From: Thecamonas trahens ATCC 50062 | Lineage: Eukaryota > Apusozoa > Apusomonadida > Apusomonadidae | Length of the DNA stretch: 64,000 nucleotides | Assembly: GCF_000142905.1 (NCBI RefSeq) | Contig: NW_013657651.1 | Coordinates: forward strand, 101,549-165,548 | Direction of reading: 5' to 3' | Part shown: positions 19,814-29,000 of the stretch, piece by piece | How the letters are laid out: each line of letters begins with the position of its first letter | How positions within the stretch are numbered: the first letter of the stretch is position 1 | The notes under the pieces: generated by a model | What the model was told of the DNA's origin: nothing | Database searches by the model: none | The model's input: the letters and a program-made list of their open reading frames with translations, nothing else | Translations under genes and position numbers: made by a program

Positions 19814-19990
19814 ATGCGCTCTGTCGTGGGCATCTCCAAGGGCCTCCGTGTCGGGGTCATCGTCCTCGGTGCCCTGGTGGTGGTGGGCAAGATCGGTGCC
19901 GAGTGGTCGCCCAAGCGCGGCCTGCCGCATCACATGCCGTACAAGGGCCCACAGGGCGAGCAGACAAACATCCCTCCCAGCCGAGGATAG
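19814..19990 (+). CDS. 58-residue single-pass membrane microprotein, unknown
   Basis: Short frame MRSVVGISKG...PPSRG. Residues 11-27 (LRVGVIVLGALVVVGKI) form one predicted membrane segment with a short basic N-terminus. The soluble tail carries WSPKRGLPHHMPYKGPQGEQ and looks folded rather than random, rich in Pro, Gly and His. Size and layout resemble accessory subunits of mitochondrial respiratory complexes, but I cannot name a family. Support for its being a gene: the C-rich leader ending just before the ATG, as in neighbouring genes, and ordinary GC-rich codon use. Confidence 0.45.
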   Translation: MRSVVGISKGLRVGVIVLGALVVVGKIGAEWSPKRGLPHHMPYKGPQGEQTNIPPSRG

Positions 19991-20644
19991 TTGGGATGGT
20001 GGTCTTGCTGATGCGCTTGCTGGATTATGCTCTGCTTGCTCTCCAGCTGTGTATCTGTTCTCTTCGTCGTCCTCCCCGCCCGACCCGCTCTCCGTCTGAC
20101 CGCCCCACTCCCCATCGCCTGCCCCGATCTGATCTGATCTAACTCGCTCTTATCCGATCCCTCACTGGCTCTCTCTCTCTCTCTCTCTCTGCTCCCGCCA
20201 CTCCTCGCTATGTTCCACACACCCGTGACGATGGTGTAGGATGTGTCGTCAATGGGGCTGGCTACGAGTCTCCCACTCTTCCCGCTTCTTCCGCTCCGCT
20301 TGACTCGCTCTTGATCTCTGTGGCTCGCGCCATGCGCGGCCGCCGACATCATCTTCTCCACAACCCACCGTGCCCCCCCCCCTCCACAACCCGCCAAGCT
20401 CGTCCACGAGCTATCTGTCGGCGTATCATGCGCCTCCTCCCCCCTCACACACACGCGCGCAAGCAAGCCGATCACCGACCAAGGACAAGCGCAGGTCGAT
20501 CGACGTAATCACCTACCCATACCTATCCAACTAAACGGCTAGCAACCCCCCCCCCCCCCCCCTCGCCACTGCCTCCATCACTCGCCGAATGCTACCGGAT
20601 GAGCGGAACGAGTGCGGAACAGCCATGGCAGCACGACCACAGAC
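19991..20644. other. Intergenic region with CT and C runs
   Basis: About 650 bp holding a CT dinucleotide run (20169-20190) and a C run of 17 (20546-20562). Short frames in it have no recognisable content. Confidence 0.6.
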
Positions 20645-23600
20645 ATGGCCACGACGGACGACAGAGGGCACACCCGTCGCAGCGGTGTAGGGTGGGGCAT
20701 GGGGAGCAGGGAAGGAGCAAGCACACCGCGTGTGGTGGCGGAACTCGCAGGGCTCTTTGCAGACATCCAGGCGGCAGCAGGGCCTGCCGGTGGCGCCTCG
20801 CTCCGCGACACGGCCGGTCTGCTCTCGCGGACCCGAACGGTGCTGCGGGCGCTGGCCGGGACCTCGCTGTATGCTCCACGGCGCGGGGCCGGGTTGATCG
20901 GTGCATCGCGTGCTTCGGGCCTACGAGGAGACTCGGATGCCGATATAGCTGCTGCCTCGGCCGCACGGACCATGTTCCGCGCCCTCGACTCGTCGCCCCC
21001 GATCCGCTGCCCGCCTAACGACCCGCGCCTGCTCATCGTCGCCGCCGCTGCTGCAAACATCCCCGATCTCCTTGAACTTCTGGCCGATTGCGACGCACCG
21101 CTCGAGGCAGCCGAGGCCGAGTCTGGCAAGACTGCCCTGCACGCCGCCGCAGACCTCCTCGCACTCGATGCCCTCGCCATGCTGCTGGAGCTGGGCGCAA
21201 TGGTCGACGTCGCCGATGCTCAAGGCCGCACTGCACTGCATGTCGTTGCCGCCGCTCACGAAGTTGATGCTGTATCGGGCGCACGTCGCGCCATCGAGCT
21301 ATTGGTCGGCGCAGGCGCCTCGGTCTCGGCCCGCGATGCCGCAGGATGCACCCCTGTCGCCGCCGCAGCCGCCGCTGGGCATCCAGCAGCCATCGCGCTG
21401 CTGGCGCGGTACGCGCCCGGCTCGTCATCAATCGCCGACGCTCGCGGCTGCCATCCGCTGCATGCTGCGCTCCTCCTCGCCCCGACCCATACCTCGGTCG
21501 AGACCGTGTCCGAACTGCTTAACTCGGGCGCCGATGTCGACGCGCCGTTCGCCCCGCTCGAGCCCGACGATCCGCTCACAGGCTACTCGCCGTTGCAGCT
21601 GGCCGTGGCCATCGTTCCCGAGTCTGACTACCAGGAGGCTCTTGTTGGCGTCCTCCTCCGCTCCGGTGCATCGAAGGACTCGCTCGACCCGACCATCCCA
21701 CCACCGCTCTGCCTCGCTGTCAACGCTGGCCGCGCCCGGACCCTTGCCTATCTTGTCCAGATGGGCGTCGATGTTAATGCTGCAGATGCACATGGTGCAA
21801 CCGCCCTGCACTACGCTGCTCGCACCGGTGCCATCGCAATGGCCACCGCCCTCCTGGACGCTGGCGCCGACCCGAACGCATCGACGTTGTCCTACCCGCT
21901 TCATCTGCGAGTTTCTACCGTCTCCATCCCCACCCATCTGTGGCAGCAAGTCGACGGTGCCACCCCGCTGCACTTTGCTGCCGCCCGCGAGCTTGAGCCG
22001 CTGGTCGAGGCTCTCGTCGGCGCCGGCGGTAACCTCGCGCTCCGTTCCGCCGCCGGCAATACCGCCGCAGACCTAGCAACGTCGTCATCGCGCATCCATG
22101 AGCTTGTCCTCTCGGTCTTTCAGCTGCCGCCGCCGTGGGCGGATCGGGTCCATCCGCCCGACGACTTTGCCAACCACATGGCCGCCGCCATTCCCTCCAA
22201 GGCCATGGCCCGCGTCGCTCTCTCGCACGAGCTCTACACCCTTGTGGCAGCCGCACCGCTTGAGCCTACGCCCATGGAACAGACCATCATCCCGCAGGCA
22301 CTCGACCTTGTTGCTGCCGGCGCCTCGGTCTCGGCCGTCGACGCCTCAGCCGTCCCTCTACTCTTTGCTGTCATCCGTAAGCTCCCCAAGCGGCACGCGC
22401 GCACTCCGACACACGTGCGTGCCGCCACGGCGCTCGTAGCTGCGCTTCTCTGGCGCTCAGAGCTCGACGACGTCGAGCCGTGGCCTTTGGCCTCAGAGCA
22501 GCTCGACGGCCAGCCGAGCTCGATTGCACCTGGCGCGCTCCGCGCCTCGCTCTCCAGCGATGCTCTCGCTGCCCTCAACCTGGACGATGTCGACAACTCG
22601 AGCGGCGAGGCGCAGACCCTGGTCCATCTTGCTGCGGCGTACGACATGGAGGCGTTGGTGGTGGCGCTTGTCGGCCTCGGAGCCAGCTTTGATGCTCGCA
22701 ACGGGCTTGGGTACACGCCGGTCGATGTCGCTGCTGGCGCGCAGTCGTCGTACGCGCTAGCAGCGCTGCTGGCGGTCGGCGCATCAGTGACCTGCGAGCT
22801 GAGCCGGGTCGAGGCAACACTGGGCGCAGTGGGTGCATCAGCGCGGCTGGTACACGAGCTTGTGACCCGACACGGCGCCGGTCCGCCTGGTGCCGGCGAG
22901 CTCAGCCTCGGTCCAGTTGCCTTTGAAAGCGCTATGGTCAACGCGCTCCTTGCGCGAGACCATGAGCTTGTCCGGCTCCTCTTGGCACCGCCGATCTCGG
23001 TTGATGTCCATGCGACGGTAGAGTGGTCGGCAGAACTTCCCGTGCGATCGCGGACGTCGCTGCTCCTGCTTGCGGCGCTCCTCGCTGACCACATAGCCAT
23101 GATCGAGTTGCTACGTGCTGGAGCTGATCCGCGTGCGGCCGATGCGAACGGACTCACCCCTCTCCATGCACTGGTAGTCCAAAACTCGATGGCATCGCAG
23201 CGCGGAATCGACTTGCTTCTGGGCGCAGAGCGGCCGGCTGTCAACGCGACCGACCTCCACGGTCTGGCGCCAATCCATTATCTTGTCGACGCGCAGTTGT
23301 GGGATCCAGACTCACTGCGCGCTTTCAAGCCGGCATTGCGCGAAGCGCGGTTGAACGCGCTGCTGTCAGCCGGCGCAGATCCCAACACGCCGACCAACTC
23401 GGGCGAGACGCCGCTCGGGCGCACGCTTATTGGCTCGGCCGGCTCGACTGAGCAGAGCGGCTTTCTTGCAGCACAGTCACGAATCGCCAGCATGCTGCTT
23501 CAAGCCGGCGCCGACCCTAATGCGCGTGATGCCGATGGGCGGACCATTTTGCACCGTCTGGCGCATCTCGGCCTGGCTGCGGCAGCACTGTGGCTACTCG

Positions 23601-25192
23601 AGGCTGGTGCCGATCCGACTCTTGCCGACAGCACTGGAAAGACAACGCTCCACGTCGCGGCTCGATCGGTAGCGACGTCAGAAATGGTGGCGACGTTCAT
23701 TCCCGCGCTACTGCAAGCCAGCGGCTCGGCCCAGTACGTCAACTTGCGCGACGGCGCGGGGCGGACGGCGCTGCACTATGCGGTGCTGGCCGGCTCGACC
23801 CCGACGATCCAGCTGCTGACTGCAGCAGGAGCGTCCGCGGTGAAGGACAATGACGGCCTCTCGCCGTATGATCTGGTGCTGGACGCTGGCGAGGGCGGCG
23901 AGGCTGGCGGCGGGGGGAACGGGGCCAGCCCCGGGCCGGGTGGCCTCGGCACCGTGCTAGTAGGCTCGGCAGCCGCCGGGCAAGAAGCGCGGCTTCGCGT
24001 TGCGCAGTGGCAGCGAATGTTTGATCAGCTCAAGGGTATGATCACGCTGGTAGTAGCAACGATCCAGCTGGCGGCGTTTGCGCTCGAGCTCGAGCTCGCG
24101 TGGCACTCGTCGGCGCAGGTGGCGGTGGACATTGCAGCTGCGCCACTACTTGCAGCCGCGCTGAGAAACGTCAACTTTGCGCTGCTGTTCTGGGCGGTGG
24201 CGAGCGGGCTCTTGCTCTTTACGCTCGCGTTCTGCTTCCGACGGTTCCGGCTTCACAAGATCGGGGCGGTGCTCACCTGGCTCTGCGCTGACATTCTGTT
24301 TGTCCCACTGCTGCGGGTGCTCGTTGCCAACTTTCGGTGCACCGATGGCGAGGTGGCGGCGGCGCCCAGCCAAGCCTGCTTTACAGGCTCGCACACGTAC
24401 ATGCTACTTGGCGCGACGGGGATGCTTGCTCTGTACATCCCGCTCACCTTTCGGCTTGTCCGACTCGACTTTCAACCCGAGGCCGTGTCCACGGCCTTCT
24501 CGCTCAACTGGGGTGCCGACGTGCTCCTTCTTAAGCGGTTCCGGCTGCACCGGATGACCAAGCGGGTCAACACCCGCCTGACAGACATCTTGCTCCACGC
24601 GCTCAAGCTTACACTAGTCTCAGTCTCGGTCATCATCTTTGACGAGATCGCGGTCCTGCTTGTTGTCTACATTGCCTTGTCGCTAGTCTACGTCACCGCC
24701 ATCGCCTGGCGGCCGTCGTACGTCAGCCGGCGGGTCAACTCTGCCCAGCTCGGTCTCGCTGCGTCGACCGTTGGGGTTAACCTCGCCGCCGGCTCGGCAT
24801 ACCTCATCGATGACACCTCGTCGCTGGTCCCAGTCGCCGCCCTCGCCGCCGCCGTATTTGTCATCCCGCCGCTCGTTATGCTCGTCCACGCCAAGCTTTG
24901 CGTCACTTCGTCGGACCAGGAACGTGTCGAGCTCAACGAGGCGCTACAGACAGTCATCGAGACCGGCAACACGCTCACGCTTCTCCGCGATGGCGAGGTG
25001 GGGGCTTGCCCAGTGCCAGCGCGCCTGCCCAGTAGCTCGAGTGTAGCCCCCAAGACACAAAGCCCATTCATGATCCATCGCGCCTATGCTTGTCACGGCT
25101 TGGCCAGACTCGCCAGATGCAGCTGCATGTCGCGCAGGCGATCGATAACAGCCAGCGCGCGAACCTGCTGCTTCTCCAGCTCTGCCGTGTGA
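20645..25192 (+). CDS. Giant ankyrin-repeat protein with C-terminal polytopic membrane domain
   Basis: From ATG 20645 (MATTDDRG) the frame encodes 1,515 residues. About residues 110-1120 are ankyrin repeats, many canonical (GKTALHAAADLLALDALAMLLELGA, GATALHYAARTGAIAMATALLDAGADPNA, GRTALHYAVLAGSTPTIQLLTAAGA). A Gly-rich hinge follows, then about 290 residues with six to eight hydrophobic segments (from MITLVVATIQLAAFAL to VAALAAAVFVIPPLVMLV). Between them lie FRCTDGE...SQACFTGSHTYMLL with two Cys, and charged linkers such as LLKRFRLHRMTKRVNTRLTD. This membrane module resembles one seen on large protist membrane proteins; it is not clearly a TRP channel, since I see no pore-loop motif. The stop at 25192 overlaps the convergent gene by 100 bp. 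One more G in the run 25000-25004 would move the stop to 25033-25035, which fits local gene spacing better. Confidence 0.8.
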   Translation: MATTDDRGHTRRSGVGWGMGSREGASTPRVVAELAGLFADIQAAAGPAGGASLRDTAGLLSRTRTVLRALAGTSLYAPRRGAGLIGASRASGLRGDSDADIAAASAARTMFRALDSSPPIRCPPNDPRLLIVAAAAANIPDLLELLADCDAPLEAAEAESGKTALHAAADLLALDALAMLLELGAMVDVADAQGRTALHVVAAAHEVDAVSGARRAIELLVGAGASVSARDAAGCTPVAAAAAAGHPAAIALLARYAPGSSSIADARGCHPLHAALLLAPTHTSVETVSELLNSGADVDAPFAPLEPDDPLTGYSPLQLAVAIVPESDYQEALVGVLLRSGASKDSLDPTIPPPLCLAVNAGRARTLAYLVQMGVDVNAADAHGATALHYAARTGAIAMATALLDAGADPNASTLSYPLHLRVSTVSIPTHLWQQVDGATPLHFAAARELEPLVEALVGAGGNLALRSAAGNTAADLATSSSRIHELVLSVFQLPPPWADRVHPPDDFANHMAAAIPSKAMARVALSHELYTLVAAAPLEPTPMEQTIIPQALDLVAAGASVSAVDASAVPLLFAVIRKLPKRHARTPTHVRAATALVAALLWRSELDDVEPWPLASEQLDGQPSSIAPGALRASLSSDALAALNLDDVDNSSGEAQTLVHLAAAYDMEALVVALVGLGASFDARNGLGYTPVDVAAGAQSSYALAALLAVGASVTCELSRVEATLGAVGASARLVHELVTRHGAGPPGAGELSLGPVAFESAMVNALLARDHELVRLLLAPPISVDVHATVEWSAELPVRSRTSLLLLAALLADHIAMIELLRAGADPRAADANGLTPLHALVVQNSMASQRGIDLLLGAERPAVNATDLHGLAPIHYLVDAQLWDPDSLRAFKPALREARLNALLSAGADPNTPTNSGETPLGRTLIGSAGSTEQSGFLAAQSRIASMLLQAGADPNARDADGRTILHRLAHLGLAAAALWLLEAGADPTLADSTGKTTLHVAARSVATSEMVATFIPALLQASGSAQYVNLRDGAGRTALHYAVLAGSTPTIQLLTAAGASAVKDNDGLSPYDLVLDAGEGGEAGGGGNGASPGPGGLGTVLVGSAAAGQEARLRVAQWQRMFDQLKGMITLVVATIQLAAFALELELAWHSSAQVAVDIAAAPLLAAALRNVNFALLFWAVASGLLLFTLAFCFRRFRLHKIGAVLTWLCADILFVPLLRVLVANFRCTDGEVAAAPSQACFTGSHTYMLLGATGMLALYIPLTFRLVRLDFQPEAVSTAFSLNWGADVLLLKRFRLHRMTKRVNTRLTDILLHALKLTLVSVSVIIFDEIAVLLVVYIALSLVYVTAIAWRPSYVSRRVNSAQLGLAASTVGVNLAAGSAYLIDDTSSLVPVAALAAAVFVIPPLVMLVHAKLCVTSSDQERVELNEALQTVIETGNTLTLLRDGEVGACPVPARLPSSSSVAPKTQSPFMIHRAYACHGLARLARCSCMSRRRSITASARTCCFSSSAV

Positions 25193-25542
25193 GCAGCCTG
25201 ATTGGCGAGACCGTCCTTGCCCGCCTGGCCGGCCCCAGGCGTAGCTTGTCCACTCCCAGTACCCCCCGGCATCAATCCCACCATCTGCACAGCACCATGA
25301 CCATCACCAGCCCTTGCTGGCGTTGGAGTAGCCTCCATCGCCGCCGTCAGCTGGCTGCATGTCTCCTCCAGCTGGGACTGGACCCGCACCACAATAGCCT
25401 TGACATCTTCCAGAGCAGCAGCAGGTGGAGGTGCATCTGTGTTAATGGGATGGGGGGGGGGGGGGGGGGGTGAGGGGGTGGGAGGGGGGGGGGGGAGGGG
25501 GAGGAGAGGGGAGAGGGTCTTGTGCGACACGGGCTGACACAG

Positions 25543-25576
<34 letters not shown>

Positions 25577-25750
25577 ACACACACACTCACTCACTCACAC
25601 TCAAACACGTCAGCACCGTATTCGTGGCGTACCGGGGGCGTGCAGGGCGGCGTTCTCGAAGACTTCAACAAGCTTCTGCGCGGCCACCACATACTCGTGG
25701 ACAAGGCCCTCGCCACGCCTGGCAAGGGCGGCGATGCGGCCAGATTCCAT
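25093..25750 (-). CDS. Small two-exon coiled-coil protein, possibly Mediator subunit 30-like
   Basis: Two exons in matching phase give 153 residues. Exon 1 is 25750-25633, from MESGRIAALARRGEGLVHEYVVAAQKLVEVFENAALHAP. The intron is 25632-25437 (donor GTACGC, acceptor ACACAG), 196 nt with CA and C runs. Exon 2 is 25436-25093 and encodes APPPAAALEDVKAIVVRV to the end LRDMQLHLASLAKP. The protein is two helical segments joined by a Gly/Pro/Ala linker. Size and layout (short N-terminal helix, central coiled coil, C-terminal coil rich in Glu, Lys and Gln) resemble Mediator MED30, but similarity is too weak to be sure; another small coiled-coil subunit is equally possible. The 3' end overlaps the uncorrected end of the convergent ankyrin gene. 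Confidence 0.5.
25543..25587. repeat. CA dinucleotide repeat inside an intron
   Basis: About 20 CA units with single interruptions, within the intron 25437-25632. The same intron contains a 19-base G run (plus strand, 25452-25470), which is the C tract near the acceptor on the coding strand. Confidence 0.85.
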
Positions 25751-25949
25751 GGAAGAGGGGGAGGGGAATGAGGGTGGGGGAGGGGGTGCAGGTGGGGGTG
25801 AGAGATCGGTCGGTGAGAGGGGTGTGCCAGGACCGGCGGCCGGCAACAGCATCTCGGCCCAGGAGGCTCGCCGCCGCCAACCGGCAGCAGCAGGGCTCCT
25901 GTCGGCGAGAAGGCCGCCAAACCCACCCCTCGCAAAGTCACATCATATG

Positions 25950-25970
25950 TCACGTTTTAACTGTCTGACG

Positions 25971-26007
<37 letters not shown>

Positions 26008-29000
26008 CGTCGATCTGAGAAACCGCAAGCTCGATCTGGTCACGGATCCGCGAGTGCTGCATCCGCTCCATGTGCAGCTCGTCCTCCATCTGCCGAGTGG
26101 CGAGGACAGATGCCGCGAGCTCAGATTCGCGCTCGAGAAGGGTCATCTGGAGGTGAGACGCTCGATCCTGAATGCGGGCCACCTCGCTTTCGAGCCGGTC
26201 GACTTGCCGGCGGAGCTCGTCGCTCTCGCGCCGCTGCGTCGCCAGATCCGACCGAGCGCTTGCCGCCGCCGCCTCGGCCTGCACCAGCTGCGCCTCCAGC
26301 TCACGAACTCGGGTCTGCAGCCGCCGCGCCTCGTCCGACGTCGCCGCCAGCTGCTGCTCTTGGCTAGTCGCCCGCACCATTTCTCGCCGGAGATCGGCTG
26401 CCTCACGCTCGGCCGCCTCGGCTCGTGCCTCGGCGGCAACCAGCTGCGCCCGCACCCGCTCGAGCTGCTGCTCGGCCGCCTGCGCCCGTGTCGTGGCATC
26501 GCGCGATGTTCGCTCGATCTGCATGGTCCGTGTCCGCGCCTCCGACACCGATGCGTCCAGCCGCGTCGACGTGATCGACGCCTCCGAAAGCTGCACGGCC
26601 AGCTGCCGCTTCGACGAGTCGAGATCGTCGATAGTTCGCTTGGCGAGCGCGAGCTCGGCCTCGGCGCGGTCTGCCCGCTCGCGTACCTGCGCCACTTCAC
26701 GCGTCAGCGCCGCTACCCGTGTCACGCTCTGTGCCTCGGACTCGCCAAGCCGCGCCGCCCGCGACCGTTCAGTCTCAATCCGCGCCTCGGCTTCGGCCAG
26801 CAGCGCCGACAGCGAGCCCACGTTTTCCTCCAGTCGTGCCGCCCGCGCGTGCAGTGACTGCGCTCCATCGAGCTCAGCGCTCAGCTGCACCACCATTGCC
26901 TCCTTCACCGCGAGTTCCTGTTCCAGCCGCTCCGCCTTGACTGCCGCGCCGCGCGTCGCCGCGTTGGCCTCCAAAACCTGCCGCTCAGCCTCGGTCACCC
27001 TGGCCCGCAGCGACTGGACCTGCGTCGTGAGGTTCTCGCTCTGCGACACAGCATAGGCTCCCTCGTCGCTCTTGCGCTGCAACTCCGAGTTGAGCGCACG
27101 GGCCCGTTCCTCGGCCGCCGCAAGCTGCATCGACAGCGCTTCGGCCGACTTGGCCTTGGACGACTCGGCTCGCGCCTGCGACTCATACATCGCTAGCTGG
27201 GCTTGCGCCCCCTGCGTCGCCATCTCCAGCTTCAACGATGCTGCTGCCTCCTTAGCCGCAAGCTCACGTCCATGTGCCTCGTCCAACGCCGCCTTCATCT
27301 GCACAAGCTCCGTGCGCACGCTCTCGCTTCCCGCCTTGGCTTCGCCCAGGCTTGCCTCCAGCTGCTTGACCAGGGCCTGCAGCGACGCGTTGGTCGTCTC
27401 CAGGCCGGTCACTCGGTCGGTGGCACGCCGTGCCTCTTCACGCACCCGCTCTAGCTCGGCGGCGCATGATGCCTGCTTGTCAGCAGCGTTGTCCGACGAG
27501 ACCTTCATCAGCGCAGCCTCGGCCTCGTGCCGCGCTTGCTGCGCAGCCAGCGTCGCCGCCTCGCGCATCGCAGTCTCACGCGCTATCGTCGCCTCGCGCG
27601 CCTGAGCCACGGCCTCTGATTTGTCCTTCTCCAATGCTGCCAAGCTCTCGCGTGCAAACGCTGCCTGTTGCTCTGCGGCTGCAGCCTTGGATGCCAGTTC
27701 GCGCACCTCGCGCTCGCGGCTGGTGCTCTCGCTCCGCAGCGCGTCGACCTCGCGCCGGGTCCGATCCAGCTCGTCGCGGAGTGCAGCCACGGTGCCACGC
27801 TCGGATTCGAGGTGCGCCAGCGCCTGGGACAGCTTCTCGTCCAAGCTCTCCAGCTGGCTCTGCTTGCTCTCGACCTCGATCGCAGAGCTCGCTGCCCCAC
27901 TCCGCAGTTCCTGGATTGTCTCGTTGAGATCCGCTATCTTGGCGTGGAGCTGTGCGTTGGTGGCGAGGCCATCTGCTACGGCATCCTTCAGTGGCGCCAG
28001 CGACGCCGCCAGCGACTCGGACGTCGCCGCCTTGGACTCGGCTTGCATCACCGCTGCTTGTGCCCGCGCCTCGGCCTGCCGCAGCGCCGACACCTGGTTG
28101 GTCAGCGCTGCCACCTGTCGCTCGAGGTCTGGCACTCGCTGCGCCTCGGCTCTTGCAGCGTTGCATGCCTCGGTCAAGCTCTGCAGCGCAGCCTTGGTCG
28201 TCGCCAGCTCGACTTGGACCGCGCCCAGCTCGCGTGCAGCCTTCTGGTCGGCCGCAAACTGTGCCTCTTTGTGAGCCATGACCATGCTTGCGGCTTCATC
28301 GCGCGCCTGTGCCACCCGCTCATTTGCCTGTGCCACTTCGTCTTGCAGCGAGCGAATGCGACTCTCAGCCGCACTAACTGCTGCCGCCTCGCGCACGGCA
28401 TCCTGCCGCGCTGCATCCAACTCCAGCCGCAGCTTGCTCAGCTGATGCTGCATCTCCGACCGGGCCTTGGCAAGTGAGTCGAGCTCCGACTCGCGCGCCG
28501 CAAGCTTGCTTGCCGCCGCTGCTGCTGCTTCGTCCGCAGCCCGGACCGAAGCTGCCAGCTTGGCCTTGGCTGCCGACTGCGCGTCGCGCGCTGCACCCCG
28601 CGCAGCATCAAGCTCGTTGCGGAGGCCGTCGACCTTGGCCTGTGCCGCAGACGCCTGTGCCGCAACATCCACATGCTGCATCTTGGCTGCCTGCAGCGCC
28701 TCGTTGAGCGTCTCGATCTTAGCCTGGCACTCGCGCACCGCCGCATTTTGACCCGCCAGCGCAGTTTCGAGCCGGGCGTTTTCTGCCCGCGACGCGTCTA
28801 GGCTCGCACCCGTCTCCGCGTTCTTGCGCTCCAGGCTAGTGCGCATGCTCTCGCCATGAGCCCGAGCCTCGCGCAGCGCCTGCTCGAGGTTTGCCACCTT
28901 GTCAGTCGCCGCCGAGAGTTTGTGCTCGAGCTGCGAACTTGCGCGCAGAGCAGCATCAAGCTCGGCGTGGGTCTTCTCGCGTGCGGTCTGGCACTCGCGG

